The notes under the pieces were generated by a model, which searched no databases, was not told the DNA's origin, and worked only from the letters and a program-made list of their open reading frames with translations. Source: Rhizobium sp. Q54 (GTDB lineage: Bacteria; Pseudomonadota; Alphaproteobacteria; Rhizobiales; Beijerinckiaceae). From it: a stretch of DNA of 49,542 nucleotides. The stretch is from assembly GCA_945878875.1 (NCBI GenBank), contig CAMCUC010000019.1, forward strand, positions 1 through 49,542, given 5' to 3'. Shown here in pieces: positions 1-8,821 of the stretch. The translations under genes were made by a program, and so were the position numbers. Position 1 is the stretch's first letter. Every line of letters begins with the position of its first letter.

Positions 1-535
1 CAGCCCAACTGAAGAAGCTGGAGAGATAGGCCCGTGCGCGGTTCGCTGCGAAGGGTCCGCTTTCCTCCCCAATTTCGCTCAGCCTGCTTGCAACGGTAGC
101 CCGGATGATCTTGTGCACGCCTGTTTCGTGAAGGGGCTTCCAGTGCTTGTTCAGGCTTCGTCTCACTTCAGCCAGCGTTCTCGGGGCCAAGTTCCTTTCC
201 GCATAGTTGGACAGGTATTTTCCAATGCAGGTCCCAAGGGTTTCATGCGCCTGCGCCCGGGCACGCTGCTTATCGACCTGCGGGTCTCCGCCGAGCTGTA
301 CCTTCGCGATTATATCCCGGGCGCGCCGTCGGGCCTCGTCGGGGTCCATGGCCTCGGCCGACCCCAAGCTGACCCTGCGCTGTTTGGCACCCACGCGGTA
401 TTGAGCGACCCACGTTCGCTTTCCACCCGCGCGAAGGCGTATCCCAAAGCCCGGCAACAGGCTATCGAAGACGATCATTTCAGACTTGCCGTCAGCCAGT
501 TTGAGGGCGCTGACGGTGGGTTTTGTGAGTCGCAT
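1..535 (-). CDS. Tyrosine-type site-specific integrase, N-terminal part (gene runs off the window)
   Basis: Reading the minus strand from the ATG at 535-533 gives 178 codons with no stop before the window edge, so only the N-terminal part is present. The start MRLTKPTVSALKLADGK, then FDSLLPGFGIRLRAGGKRTW and QYRVGAKQRRVSLG, is the arm-binding (DUF4102-like) domain of tyrosine recombinases. After about residue 95 comes the SAM-like core-binding domain (YAERNLAPRTLAEVRRSLNK). The catalytic R-H-R-Y domain lies outside the window. AGAAGG sits 6 bases before the chosen start; an in-frame ATG 21 bases upstream (556) is possible but has no better ribosome site. The gene reads away from the tRNA-His fragment at 689-738, which is the expected attachment core, so it is probably the integrase of an island extending to the left. 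Confidence 0.88.
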   Translation of the reverse strand, partial: MRLTKPTVSALKLADGKSEMIVFDSLLPGFGIRLRAGGKRTWVAQYRVGAKQRRVSLGSAEAMDPDEARRRARDIIAKVQLGGDPQVDKQRARAQAHETLGTCIGKYLSNYAERNLAPRTLAEVRRSLNKHWKPLHETGVHKIIRATVASRLSEIGEESGPFAANRARAYLSSFFSWA

Positions 536-688
536 GGTTGACCTTCTGGGAAGCATATGGGAAGCAACTTCGCGACCCGATACGATCTCTTATGTTTCCA
601 TAGTCAGAAGGTCTAGGCATTTGGCCCTGATAATCAACAATAAATAATCCAAATTTTCCCCAAAGATCTCCTATGTTCTCTAGCAGCA

Positions 689-738
689 CCAGATTGTGGA
701 TCTGGGGGTCCCCCGTTCAAGCCGGGGAGGCGGTACCA
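689..738 (+). other. 3' half of a tRNA-His gene (attachment-site copy)
   Basis: The sequence holds a perfect anticodon arm, CCAGA-TTGTGGA-TCTGG (689-705, anticodon GTG, His), a variable loop, a perfect T arm CCCCG-TTCAAGC-CGGGG (711-727), and an acceptor 3' strand AGGCGGT followed by ACCA. The 5' acceptor strand (ACCGCCT) and the D arm are absent upstream, so this is not a working tRNA. A 3' tRNA half beside an integrase gene is the classic product of integration into a tRNA. A73 rather than C73 fits the alphaproteobacterial tRNA-His subgroup. The intact copy should lie at the other end of the island, outside the window. Confidence 0.85.
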
Positions 739-753
739 TAAACTTCCAAAGCA

Positions 754-2049
754 TCACGCCTTTTCAGCCGCTTTCCCCGTTTCCGGCACCCGGAAGATAA
801 CCAGGAACGCGACCATCAGGCCTGCCGCCGCCGTGAACAGGAAGGCGGAGCCGTAATTCAACTGATCGACCATAATCGCGAAAATGATCGGGCTGAGGGC
901 TGCTCCGCCCTGTCCGGTGAAGCGCCACAGGCCCAGAAAGCTGCCGCGGCTTTGCGCTGGCGCCACGTCGGCGCCGATGGTTTGCACCGATCCTCCCGTG
1001 AGCGCCTGCATCGCCACGGCGAAGAAAAAGATCGCGGCGAACATTGGATAAGGCGATTGCACGAACGCCGATCCCGCCATCAGGATCATCGACAGGCCGA
1101 CGCCGCCAAAGCCGGGAATCATGGTGCGTTTGCGCCCGAAGCGGTCCATCATCCAGCCCGCCAGAAAGCCGATGGGCCAGGAGATAAATGCCGCCGCTGT
1201 CGCCAGATAGCCGATTTCCGCCGGCCCCAGATCATAGGCGAAGGCGGCGTAGAGATAGAGCAGTCCGGCGCTGATCGGACCGCGCGTCAGCCCGGCGAAC
1301 ATCGCGATCCCGAAGAACGCCAGCCGGGGACGGACAAGCTCTTTCAGCGTGACGAGAAGGGAAGGGTTGGGCGGCCTCAAGCCGTCTGGCTTTGCGCGCA
1401 CGACCGGCACGGGTTGCGGCGCCGTATCGACAAAGATCAGGCTCGGCGCGAGCGCAAGCAGCGCAATGATCGAATAGGCCAGAAACGGCGCCGACGCCCC
1501 CCAGACGCTGGCGATCAGGCCGCCCACCAGCGGCCCGGCCAGCATGCCGGTGGTGTCCATGCCAAACATCCAGCTCACCTGCCGTCCGCGCTGGTCAGGC
1601 GAGGCGCCTTGCGAGATCGCCGCCAGCCGTCCCATCAGCCACATTTGCGAGGCAAAGCCGCCGATGAACCGGAGGATCAGCAATTCGGAGAACGAGGTGG
1701 CAAGCCACACCAGCAAAGCCGCCAGCGAGGTGAGCAGGGGGCCAGCGATCATGACAGAGCGGCGCCCAAAGCGGTCGATCAACCAGCCCGTGGGCAGGGT
1801 GCCTGCGAAATTGCCCAGTAAATGCGCGGTGACCACGCCGCTGGCCACGCCAAAACTGACGTCGAACGATTTGGCTAGCGTCGGCACCGCAGGCAGCGCG
1901 ATGCCTGCGCCAAGACCCAGCACGAGCGCGGGCAGATAAATAACCAGCAACGCCTTGAACGATAATGCCTTGTTCTCGGCCTCAGGTTCGGCTTTTGGCT
2001 CGGCTTGCGGGGTGGCGGTCTCGCTCTGGCGGGAATCACTCTTCGTCAT
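754..2049 (-). CDS. MFS family transporter (12-helix, efflux type)
   Basis: This 431-residue inner-membrane protein belongs to the major facilitator superfamily. After a charged, Glu/Pro/Ala-rich N-terminal tail of about 28 residues there are two six-helix halves. Both halves carry the MFS loop 2-3 motif A signature: GWLIDRFGRRS in the N-half and GWMMDRFGRKR in the C-half. Substrate cannot be read from the sequence; the overall pattern is that of proton-driven drug or metabolite exporters. It stands alone and is divergent from the small gene at 2149, with about 100 bases between them for promoters. The 3' end lies 15 bases from the tRNA-His fragment, so it is the first chromosomal gene beyond the island junction. 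Confidence 0.85.
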   Translation of the reverse strand: MTKSDSRQSETATPQAEPKAEPEAENKALSFKALLVIYLPALVLGLGAGIALPAVPTLAKSFDVSFGVASGVVTAHLLGNFAGTLPTGWLIDRFGRRSVMIAGPLLTSLAALLVWLATSFSELLILRFIGGFASQMWLMGRLAAISQGASPDQRGRQVSWMFGMDTTGMLAGPLVGGLIASVWGASAPFLAYSIIALLALAPSLIFVDTAPQPVPVVRAKPDGLRPPNPSLLVTLKELVRPRLAFFGIAMFAGLTRGPISAGLLYLYAAFAYDLGPAEIGYLATAAAFISWPIGFLAGWMMDRFGRKRTMIPGFGGVGLSMILMAGSAFVQSPYPMFAAIFFFAVAMQALTGGSVQTIGADVAPAQSRGSFLGLWRFTGQGGAALSPIIFAIMVDQLNYGSAFLFTAAAGLMVAFLVIFRVPETGKAAEKA

Positions 2050-2148
2050 CCGGCCAGATTAAACCTTTTCTGGAGAATGCAAGCAGGCAGCGACAGCGCG
2101 CCTGAACCTTTGCTTTCACCTCGCGTTTTATCCGCGCAGGAGATGACC

Positions 2149-2424
2149 ATGGCCAGAGAACCAGACAAGCGCGCGAACGCCGCCAAAGCCGCAGTTCGAC
2201 AAGATTTGGTCCGTAAAGACACGGACATGGACAGCCCCGGGCCCTCGGATTCTAAAAAAGACGTGGTGACGGAGGGCTCGGAGGAATCCTTTCCCGCCAG
2301 CGATCCGCCCTCGTTCATGGGTGGGGGCGCCATCGCCGGGTCGCCGCCCTCTCGCTCGATGGAGACGATCCCCGCGCCCGAAAAGCCGGAGCCAGGCGAC
2401 AAGGGCGACAAGAAACACGATTGA
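2149..2424 (+). CDS. Small acidic hypothetical protein with SFPASDPPS motif
   Basis: This is a 91-residue, highly charged, Pro/Asp/Lys-rich soluble protein with no predicted membrane segment. The motif EGSEESFPASDPPSF near residue 45 recurs in short uncharacterised proteins of many Rhizobiales. No function is known. The start at 2149 is preferred over the ATG six bases upstream because GCAGGAG lies at the proper distance from it. The protein is probably largely disordered. The stop is followed at once by the 20-base tandem repeat that also covers the end of convergent pfkB. Confidence 0.7.
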   Translation: MAREPDKRANAAKAAVRQDLVRKDTDMDSPGPSDSKKDVVTEGSEESFPASDPPSFMGGGAIAGSPPSRSMETIPAPEKPEPGDKGDKKHD

Positions 2425-2426
2425 TC

Positions 2427-2486
2427 TCGATCAGCTCTTGGCGAGTTCGATCAGCTCCTGGCCAGTTCGATCAGCTCTTGGCGAGC
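2427..2486. repeat. Three tandem 20-bp repeats over the 3' end of pfkB
   Basis: Three head-to-tail 20-base units start at 2427, 2447 and 2467. Unit 1 reads TCGATCAGCTCTTGGCGAGT; unit 2 differs at two bases and unit 3 at one. In pfkB orientation the unit at 2467-2486 encodes the last residues and the stop (2471-2473), so the other two copies lie in the 3' untranslated region. Because 20 is not a multiple of three, the copies are not a coding repeat. A similar 3 x 20 bp array covers the stop of the gene at 32875. Confidence 0.9.
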
Positions 2487-3409
2487 TTGACGAATTCACC
2501 GTGCAATCTTTCAACGTCCCCGCGCCTGCACATTTGCGTGCCTGGCGTCAGCACCGCTGCGGTTCCCGCCGCCATGCCCCATAGAAACGCCTCGCGCGAA
2601 CTGGCTCCCCGCGCCAGCCACAGGCTCATGGCGGCCACAAAGCTGTCGCCGGCGCCAACGGCGCTTAAGGCTTTGACTTTGAGTGCTTGCATACGCAGGG
2701 CGCCCGCCTTGTCGATCAGCACGGCGCCGTCCTGGCCGAGCGTTACGGCGAGCACATCAACGCCGCTGCGCGAAATCAGCTCCGCGCCGGCTTCCTCCAG
2801 CGCGCCCGGTGCTTGCGTCTCTCGTCCCGTCAGCGCTTCAAACTCGTTCAGGCTTGGTTTTATCATGTGCAGGCCGCCTTCCGCGACGGCGGCCTTCAGC
2901 GCCTCGCCGGACGTGTCAAGCGTCATACGGGCGCCGCGTTTGCGGACGATGGCGCTGACGCGGGCGTAGAAATCCACCGGCGCGCCACGCGGCAGGCTGC
3001 CGCTGGCGACCAGATAATCAAAATCGGCAGACTCGACGGCGTCCAGACATGCCCGCCATTCAGGCTCGCTCACCTCCGGGCCTTCGGGCACAAAGCGATA
3101 CTCAAGCCCGGTGGAGGTTTCATAAACGCTATGACTGATGCGCGTTGCGCCCTCAATGTCGATCCGGCGTGCGGGCAGTTTGTAATCGCACAGCAAAGCA
3201 TCGAGAACGCCGCCTGTCGCCCCGCCCGCCAGGTAAAGCGCGAATGCGGCGCCGCCCACCTCCGTGACGACGCGCGCCACATTTATTCCGCCGCCGCCCG
3301 GATCAAAGCGTTCGTTGCGCGTACGCACTTTGTGGATCGGGCGCACGACATCGGCCTCGCTGGCGCCGTCGATGGTGGGATTGAGCGTCAATGTGAGGAT
3401 TGGCTTCAT
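2471..3409 (-). CDS. pfkB: 6-phosphofructokinase II (PfkB, ribokinase family)
   Basis: This 312-residue cytoplasmic sugar kinase of the PfkB/ribokinase family phosphorylates fructose 6-phosphate (or a related hexose phosphate) with ATP. The N-terminus LTLTLNPTIDGASEA, the glycine loop DPGGGGINVARVV near residue 38, and the C-terminal anion-hole and catalytic motif VGAGDSFVAAM (catalytic Asp) follow E. coli PfkB closely, including CRRGDVERL near the end. Length is normal (about 310). 1-phosphofructokinase or tagatose 6-phosphate kinase activity cannot be excluded. It is monocistronic and convergent with the small gene at 2149. Its stop sits inside a triplicated 20-bp repeat. Confidence 0.85.
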   Translation of the reverse strand: MKPILTLTLNPTIDGASEADVVRPIHKVRTRNERFDPGGGGINVARVVTEVGGAAFALYLAGGATGGVLDALLCDYKLPARRIDIEGATRISHSVYETSTGLEYRFVPEGPEVSEPEWRACLDAVESADFDYLVASGSLPRGAPVDFYARVSAIVRKRGARMTLDTSGEALKAAVAEGGLHMIKPSLNEFEALTGRETQAPGALEEAGAELISRSGVDVLAVTLGQDGAVLIDKAGALRMQALKVKALSAVGAGDSFVAAMSLWLARGASSREAFLWGMAAGTAAVLTPGTQMCRRGDVERLHGEFVKLAKS

Positions 3410-3623
3410 GGCGGCTCCTGTAACAGGCAGCAGGCTCTAGGCTTTAGGCTTTAGGGAAATGGGAGCGTGCGATCTTGCTCTAAAAGACGTGGCGTTCAGG
3501 TTACAATTTCAAACTGTTTCAGCAAGCGGACCTGCAAATCGCAAAAAGCGCTATCGCCGTGCTTTGCGTTTCACTAGTGAGGCTGTGCCCGGCTCAACCA
3601 CCGTCCTTGAGGTTTTCGCCAAA

Positions 3624-4178
3624 ATGATAACGCCTGATCCACGCCCTTTGCGCCCTCTGCCCTTCATTATCTTCGGTTCGCGCTGGCTTCAGCTGCCGCT
3701 TTACATCGGGCTGATTGCGGCCCAGGCGGTTTACGTGATCCTCTTTCTCAAGGAATTGTGGCACCTCGTCACCCACGCGATCAGCTTCACCGAACAGCAG
3801 ATCATGCTGATGGTGCTGGGCCTGATCGACGTCGTGATGATCTCGAACCTGCTCGTCATGGTGATCGTCGGCGGTTATGAGACCTTCGTCTCGCGTCTCG
3901 GGCTCAAGGGCCATCCAGATGAGCCCGAATGGCTGAGCCACGTCAACGCAGGCGTGCTGAAAGTAAAGCTGGCGATGGCGATCATCGGGATTTCGTCGAT
4001 CCATCTCCTGCGCACGTTTATTGAGGCGAGCAATCTGGGAACGCCGCGCGCCACATCCACGGAGACGGCGATCATGTGGCAGACGATCATCCACACGATC
4101 TTTATTTTTTCTGCCATAGGCATCGCCTATGTGGATCGCCTGCTTCAGCCGCCCGGAGGCAAAACTGGCGGCCATTGA
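3624..4178 (+). CDS. YqhA/UPF0114 family membrane protein
   Basis: This is a 184-residue integral membrane protein of the UPF0114 (YqhA) family, whose function is unknown. [17 protein letters not shown] near the N-terminus and [20 protein letters not shown] in the middle are signature segments. Four hydrophobic helices can be seen at about residues 18-40, 55-80, 110-130 and 150-172. The open frame runs upstream to 3459, but the ATG at 3624 gives the family's usual length and N-terminus, with GAGG upstream. It is convergent with tctA and separated from it by a strong hairpin. Confidence 0.8.
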   Translation: MITPDPRPLRPLPFIIFGSRWLQLPLYIGLIAAQAVYVILFLKELWHLVTHAISFTEQQIMLMVLGLIDVVMISNLLVMVIVGGYETFVSRLGLKGHPDEPEWLSHVNAGVLKVKLAMAIIGISSIHLLRTFIEASNLGTPRATSTETAIMWQTIIHTIFIFSAIGIAYVDRLLQPPGGKTGGH

Positions 4179-4212
4179 AGCATCATCAGATAGAGCGTAA
4201 ACGCCGGGTACA

Positions 4213-4253
4213 AAGATCCAGGTTCATCGCCGCACGCGATGAACCTGGATCTT
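4213..4253. terminator. Long perfect hairpin between convergent genes
   Basis: AAGATCCAGGTTCATCGC (4213-4230) and its perfect complement (4236-4253) enclose the 5-base loop CGCAC. The 18-bp stem lies between the ends of the UPF0114 gene and tctA, and T-rich stretches follow in both directions. This suits a bidirectional terminator, although the stem is unusually long for one. Confidence 0.6.
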
Positions 4254-4272
4254 CTTCCTGCGATTTTGCTTT

Positions 4273-5784
4273 TTATGATTTTACGATGAGCGCCCCGCTG
4301 CGGCGCGAGGCGACAAGCTCGTAAACCTTTGGGGCCAGAATGGCGAAAGCCGCTATCGCCAGAATGCTGGCCGACAGGGGCCGTGTGAAGAACACGGTCC
4401 AGTCGCCCGCCGAGATCGTCATCGCCTGCCGGAAGTTCTGCTCCGCCAGAGGTCCCAGAATCACGCCAATGATGACGGGCGCGGTGGGGAAATCATAACG
4501 GCGCATCAGGAAGCCAATCGTGCCGATAACGTAGAGCAGGACAAGATCGAACGGCGATTGCGAAATGCCATAGGTACCAATCGTCGCGAACACCAGAATA
4601 CCTGCGTAGAGAAGGGGCGCAGGAATGTGCAGCATCTTCACCCAGACGGCGATCATCGGCAGATTCAACGCCAGCAGCATGACATTGCCGATCAGGAGCG
4701 AGGCGATCAGCCCCCAGACGAGTTGCGGCTGGGTCGTCAGCAGCATCGGGCCAGGATTGATGCCATAGCTCTGGAATGCTGAAAGCATAATGGCGGCGGT
4801 GGCGGACGTGGGCAGGCCGAGCGTCAACATGGGTACGAGAACGCCCGCTGCGGACGCGTTGTTGGCGGCTTCCGGCCCCGCTACGCCCTCAATGGCGCCA
4901 TGGCCGAATTCTTCAGGCTTTTTCGAGAATTTCTTCTCCATGAAATAGCTGAGGAAAGTTGGAATTTCAGCGCCGCCTGCAGGCATGGCGCCGATGGGAA
5001 AGCCAATCGCAGTGCCGCGCAACCAGGGCTTCCACGAGCGGCTCCATTCTTCCTTCGTCATCCAGAGCGATCCGCGCAGGGGAATGATTTCATCGCCGCC
5101 GGAAAGTCGTCTGGAGGCCATGTAGAGCGTCTCTCCGACGGCAAACAGGCCCACTGCGACGATGATGACGTTCACGCCGTCGAGCAATTCCTGCACGCCG
5201 AAAGTGAAGCGCGCCTGCCCGGTTTGCAGATCGATCCCGATCAGGCCAAGCCAGATGCCAAGAAACAGCGCCGACAGACCGCGAATTGCAGAAGAGCCCA
5301 GCACCGCCGACACTGTGACGAAGGCCAGAACCATCAGCGAAAAATAATCCGCCGGGCCAAATTTCAGTGCTATGTCGACCACGACTGGCGCCAGAAAGGC
5401 GATGCCCAGCGTGCCAATCGTACCCGCCACGAACGAGCCTATGGCGGAGGTCGCCAAAGCCGCCCCGGCGCGTCCGCCGCGCGCCATTTTGTTGCCCTCA
5501 AGGGCCGTGACGATGGTCGCGCTTTCTCCCGGCGTGTTCAGCAGGATCGAGGTCGTCGAGCCGCCATACATGGCGCCGTAATAAATGCCGGCGAACAGAA
5601 TGAAAGCGGCAGTTGGTTCAACCTTGAACGTGATCGGCAGCAACAGCGCAATGGTGAGCGCAGGGCCAAGCCCCGGGAGCACGCCAATGGCGGTTCCCAG
5701 CGTGCAGCCGATAAGGCACCACATCAGATTAATTGGCGTCAGCGCGACCGCAAAGCCGCTCGCCAGATGCTGGAGGGATTCCAT
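4273..5784 (-). CDS. tctA: Tripartite tricarboxylate transporter, large membrane subunit TctA
   Basis: At 503 residues with about 12 hydrophobic helices, this is the large permease subunit of a TTT-family carboxylate carrier, a sodium- or proton-driven secondary importer. [19 protein letters not shown] near residue 35 and [17 protein letters not shown] near residue 73 are TctA signatures. A second inverted-topology copy of the motif appears as [19 protein letters not shown] near residue 325. It is the last gene of a tctC-tctB-tctA operon, 13 bases after tctB. The substrate (citrate, another tricarboxylate, or an aromatic acid such as terephthalate) is set by TctC and cannot be read here. Confidence 0.92.
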   Translation of the reverse strand: MESLQHLASGFAVALTPINLMWCLIGCTLGTAIGVLPGLGPALTIALLLPITFKVEPTAAFILFAGIYYGAMYGGSTTSILLNTPGESATIVTALEGNKMARGGRAGAALATSAIGSFVAGTIGTLGIAFLAPVVVDIALKFGPADYFSLMVLAFVTVSAVLGSSAIRGLSALFLGIWLGLIGIDLQTGQARFTFGVQELLDGVNVIIVAVGLFAVGETLYMASRRLSGGDEIIPLRGSLWMTKEEWSRSWKPWLRGTAIGFPIGAMPAGGAEIPTFLSYFMEKKFSKKPEEFGHGAIEGVAGPEAANNASAAGVLVPMLTLGLPTSATAAIMLSAFQSYGINPGPMLLTTQPQLVWGLIASLLIGNVMLLALNLPMIAVWVKMLHIPAPLLYAGILVFATIGTYGISQSPFDLVLLYVIGTIGFLMRRYDFPTAPVIIGVILGPLAEQNFRQAMTISAGDWTVFFTRPLSASILAIAAFAILAPKVYELVASRRSGALIVKS

Positions 5785-5797
5785 CGCAGCCTGCCTG

Positions 5798-6328
5798 TCA
5801 TATCAATTTGAAGAGAGAGTCGATCAAGCGCTCAAGCGGACCGGCGCCGATTTTGATGCCAAGCGCCCGTGCAAAGCCGATATAGGCGACCAGCGAAAAC
5901 GCCAAGCCGTAGGATGCATCCCGCAAGATTTGCGTCGATCCGAACCCACGCGCCACCAGCGTAAACATCACCACAGACGCCACCGTGAACCCGGCGGGTC
6001 CGATCAGCACGATATTGGCGAGCATGCCTGCGCCAAGCCATCCCAACGCCAGTTTATCCGGCGTGTATTCTTTTTCCTCGTCCGTTTGCCAGCCGCCGCG
6101 CAAAGCAGAAACCAGCAGGGCAAGCGACAAGCACCCAAGGCCGACGCCCGTCATCATCGGGATGATGGTTGGACCAACGCGCGCATATATAGGCGATACA
6201 GGGATTTCGAGAGTCTGCCAGAGCACGATTCCCGAGATGCAGAGCAAGCCGAGCGCCAACGCAATTTCGCCGCGCGCAGCCCCGCCCATCCGTGAAGGAT
6301 GGGCGGGTGAAGCGTTAACCTCAGGCAA
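5798..6328 (-). CDS. tctB: Tripartite tricarboxylate transporter, small membrane subunit TctB
   Basis: This 176-residue protein with four hydrophobic helices has the size and position of TctB, the small membrane subunit that partners TctA. The segment [20 protein letters not shown] follows the usual TctB pattern between helices 1 and 2. Its start overlaps the end of tctC by 8 bases, which suggests translational coupling, and tctA follows after 13 bases. TctB is poorly conserved, so the call rests on size, topology and operon order. Confidence 0.85.
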   Translation of the reverse strand: MPEVNASPAHPSRMGGAARGEIALALGLLCISGIVLWQTLEIPVSPIYARVGPTIIPMMTGVGLGCLSLALLVSALRGGWQTDEEKEYTPDKLALGWLGAGMLANIVLIGPAGFTVASVVMFTLVARGFGSTQILRDASYGLAFSLVAYIGFARALGIKIGAGPLERLIDSLFKLI

Positions 6329-7292
6329 GACCGAGGTCTTTCAGGATATCGCGGATGCGGGTCGTTTCAGCTTCGAGGAACTTGGCGTAATCGTCGCCAA
6401 CCATTGTGATCGGGGTCCAGTCCTGCTTTTTGCAGATTTCCAGCCATTCCGGCGAAGCGGCCATTTTCGAGACCAGATCGACCATTTCCTTGCGCTGCGC
6501 TGGGGTGACGCCGGGAGGGGCGAAGACGCCGCGCCAGTTGAACAATTCAACGTCCACGCCAGCTTCCTTCAGTGTCGGGGCGTCGATGCCAAGCTGGCGC
6601 TTGTCGGCGGAGATCGCGAGCACGCGGAGCTTGCCGGCCTTCACCTGTTCGCCAAACTCGCCGTAGCCGGAAATGCCGGCTGCGACTTGCGAGCCGAGCA
6701 GCGCCGCAATGGCGGGGCCGCCACCCGAGAACGCAACGTAGCTGACCTTGGGGGCGGGGACGCCAACGGCCTTGGCGATCATGCCGAGCAGAATGTGGTC
6801 TGATCCGCCAGCCGAGCCGCCAGCGACGGGAACCTTGGTGGGATCAGCCTTCAGCGCGTCGGTGAAATCCTTAACAGTCTTGAAGGGCGATCCGGCTGGC
6901 ACGACGAGCGCCTGGAATTCGCCGGTCAGGCGGGCGATAGGCGTTACCTGCGACAGGCTGAGGGGGCTCTTATTGGCGATCAGCGAGCCGACCATCACCA
7001 TGCCGGCCATCATGAGCGAATTGCCCTGACCCTTCCACTGGTTGATGAATTGCGGCAGGCCAACGGCGCCGCCGGCGCCCGGTACGTTGGTGATCTGGGC
7101 GCCGCCGATCAGCTTGGCGCCGCGCATGGCGACTTCCATCGAACGGGCGGTCTGGTCCCAGCCGCCGCCGGGGGCTGCGGGAACGAAAATCTTCAAAACA
7201 TCGACAGTCTGCGCATTGGCGCCCTGGAAACCAAAAGCCGACAATGCGCCGACCGTGGCCGCGCCCGCCAATAATGTGCGTTTCGTGATCAT
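6321..7292 (-). CDS. tctC: Bug-family periplasmic solute-binding protein TctC
   Basis: The 323-residue product is an extracytoplasmic receptor of the Bug/TctC family that captures a carboxylate and passes it to TctAB. The N-terminus MITKRTLLAGAATVGALSAF ends with a GANA-Q type signal cleavage near residue 28. FVPAAPGGGWDQTAR near residue 37 is the Bug ligand-loop signature, and GGSAGGSDHILLGMIAK in the middle also fits. The start at 7292 is chosen over 7313 because GGGAGGAG lies 8 bases before it. It is the first gene of the operon. The family is hugely duplicated in proteobacteria, so substrate cannot be inferred. Confidence 0.9.
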   Translation of the reverse strand: MITKRTLLAGAATVGALSAFGFQGANAQTVDVLKIFVPAAPGGGWDQTARSMEVAMRGAKLIGGAQITNVPGAGGAVGLPQFINQWKGQGNSLMMAGMVMVGSLIANKSPLSLSQVTPIARLTGEFQALVVPAGSPFKTVKDFTDALKADPTKVPVAGGSAGGSDHILLGMIAKAVGVPAPKVSYVAFSGGGPAIAALLGSQVAAGISGYGEFGEQVKAGKLRVLAISADKRQLGIDAPTLKEAGVDVELFNWRGVFAPPGVTPAQRKEMVDLVSKMAASPEWLEICKKQDWTPITMVGDDYAKFLEAETTRIRDILKDLGLA

Positions 7293-7461
7293 AAAGAAAT
7301 CTCCTCCCACCACCCTCCGTGGCAGCCAACATTTCTAGCCCCGGTGAAGCCCAAGTGCAAGACCCTGCGGCAAGAAGCTGTGAATTCAGCACCGCATTGA
7401 CCGCAATGGGCGCGGCGCTATGCTCGGCTTGCTCAACAAAGGGGCGGAATCGCGGGGACAG

Positions 7462-8094
7462 ATGAAACTGACTGGATTTTTCAGAAGCGGCGCCTCGTAT
7501 CGCGTGCGCATAGGCCTCAACCTCAAGGGCCTCAGCGTAGAGCACGCCTCCAGACATCTGCGCAAGGGCGAGCACAAGGCGCCCGAATATCTGGCGATAA
7601 ATCCGCAGGGCCTTGTGCCAAGTTTTGAGACCGATGCCGGTGACGTGCTGACGCAATCTCTGGCGATTTTATACTGGCTTGACGAGACTTATCCCGAGCC
7701 CGCGTTCATGCCCAAAGACCCCATCAAGCGCGCCCGCGTGCGCGCCTTTGCGCTTGCCGTCGCGTGCGACGTGCATCCGCTGCAAAACCTTGGCGTGTTG
7801 AACAAGCTCAAGGCCTATGGGTTGGATGAATCCAAGGTCAATCAATGGGCCAAAGAGATTAATTATGACGGGCTTGCCGCCTGCGAGAAGCTGATCGCCA
7901 ACGAGCCCGGCCCGTTCTGCTTTGGCGCAACGCCCACGCTGGCCGATATCTGCCTGATCCCGCAGCTGGCCAACGCGCACCGCTTTGGCGCTGATCTGTC
8001 AGGCTTCAAACGCATTCTGGAAGTTGAGGCCGCCTGCAAGGCGCATCCAGCCTTTGCCGCAGCCGCGCCGGAATTGCAGCCGGACGCGGAATAG
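7462..8094 (+). CDS. maiA: Zeta-class GST: maleylacetoacetate / maleylpyruvate isomerase
   Basis: This 210-residue glutathione S-transferase-fold enzyme isomerises cis to trans double bonds in maleylacetoacetate (tyrosine route) or maleylpyruvate (gentisate route) with glutathione. FFRSGASYRVRIGLNLKG at residues 5-22 is the zeta-class S-x-x-(S/C)-x-R-V-R-I active-site motif. NPQGLVPSFE and LTQSLAILYWLDETYP are the glutathione-binding thioredoxin half, and the helical half has the NQWAKEI and TLADICLIPQLANA segments. An upstream ATG (7420) exists, but GGGGACAG precedes 7462 and the length matches the family. It stands alone; no homogentisate or gentisate dioxygenase is beside it, so which isomerase it is remains open. 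Confidence 0.85.
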   Translation: MKLTGFFRSGASYRVRIGLNLKGLSVEHASRHLRKGEHKAPEYLAINPQGLVPSFETDAGDVLTQSLAILYWLDETYPEPAFMPKDPIKRARVRAFALAVACDVHPLQNLGVLNKLKAYGLDESKVNQWAKEINYDGLAACEKLIANEPGPFCFGATPTLADICLIPQLANAHRFGADLSGFKRILEVEAACKAHPAFAAAAPELQPDAE

Positions 8095-8108
8095 GGGCGA
8101 TCTGGACC

Positions 8109-8130
8109 GCGCCCGTCCCCGGGCGCTCTT
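8109..8130. terminator. Hairpin between convergent genes
   Basis: GCGCCCG (8109-8115) and CGGGCGC (8120-8126) form a perfect 7-bp stem around TCCC, followed by TCTT. It lies between the converging ends of the isomerase gene (8094) and the SDR gene (8135), so a shared terminator is likely. Confidence 0.5.
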
Positions 8131-8134
8131 GGCG

Positions 8135-8821
8135 TCACCAGGCGACGCGTTCGCCCTTGTGATCGAAGAAGCCGCCAGTGTGTTCAGGCGTCAGCCCCTC
8201 TATCACTCGCAGAACGTCTGCTGCCGCGACATCGGGCTCACGCACGTCGAGCCCGTTTTTCACGAACGGCGATGAGAGCTTCGTGTTCACCGTGCCCGGA
8301 TGCAGCGCGGCCACAATAGCTTCCTTGCGGGTGCGGCCAATTTCAATAGCCGCCGTGCGCAGATATTGGTTGAGCGCGGATTTGGCCGCTCGATAGCTGT
8401 GCCAGCCGCCCAGATGATTGTCGCCGATGGAGCCCACGCGCGCCGACAAAGCGGCGAACACGAAGCGCCCCTCGCGCGGACACAAGGGCAAAAAGTGCTT
8501 GAGCGCCAGCGCGGGGCCGATGGCGTTCAGCGCAAACGACAGCGTCATATGGGCCGGATCAAGCTGCTTCAGGCTTTTCTCGGGCGAAAATTGCGCATTG
8601 TGGAGAAAGCCTGTGGCCACGATCACGAGCCGCACGTCGCCAAGGCTGGCTGCATAAGCTGCTGCGGCGGCGATGCTCGCCTCGTCCGTCAGGTCGAGGG
8701 CTGGCGAACTGGTGCGGCTCAGACCCAGCACGCGGGAATAACCAGAGCCCTCCAGCGCTGCGACAAGCTGGCCGCCCACGTCTCCATTGGCGCCGATGAC
8801 GACGGCGATGCCCTTGTCCAT
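8135..8821 (-). CDS. Short-chain dehydrogenase/reductase (C-factor-like)
   Basis: This 228-residue NAD(P)-dependent SDR has a Rossmann fold. The nucleotide loop is VVIGANGDVGGQLV near residue 8 (a GANGDVG variant of TGxxxGxG). The catalytic set is visible: Asn in FALNAIGPAL, Ser in ALSARVGS, and Y-x-x-x-K in SYRAAKSALNQYLR. HPGTVNTKLSSPF is the usual post-catalytic loop. It resembles CsgA/C-factor type reductases annotated as cell-cell signalling proteins, but its substrate is unknown. It is monocistronic, and divergent from the oxidoreductase gene at 8971 with about 150 bases between. Confidence 0.8.
   Translation of the reverse strand: MDKGIAVVIGANGDVGGQLVAALEGSGYSRVLGLSRTSSPALDLTDEASIAAAAAYAASLGDVRLVIVATGFLHNAQFSPEKSLKQLDPAHMTLSFALNAIGPALALKHFLPLCPREGRFVFAALSARVGSIGDNHLGGWHSYRAAKSALNQYLRTAAIEIGRTRKEAIVAALHPGTVNTKLSSPFVKNGLDVREPDVAAADVLRVIEGLTPEHTGGFFDHKGERVAW

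Noticed and set aside
492-689. 65-codon open frame on the minus strand between the integrase and the tRNA fragment
   Set aside because: It overlaps the integrase start and the att core and has no recognisable motif or ribosome site.
689-738. A working tRNA-His gene
   Set aside because: Only the anticodon arm, T arm and 3' acceptor strand are present; the D arm and 5' acceptor strand are missing upstream.
952-1821. Long plus-strand open frame inside the MFS gene
   Set aside because: It is Arg/His/Gln-rich, antisense to a clear transporter, and typical of a GC-rich shadow frame.
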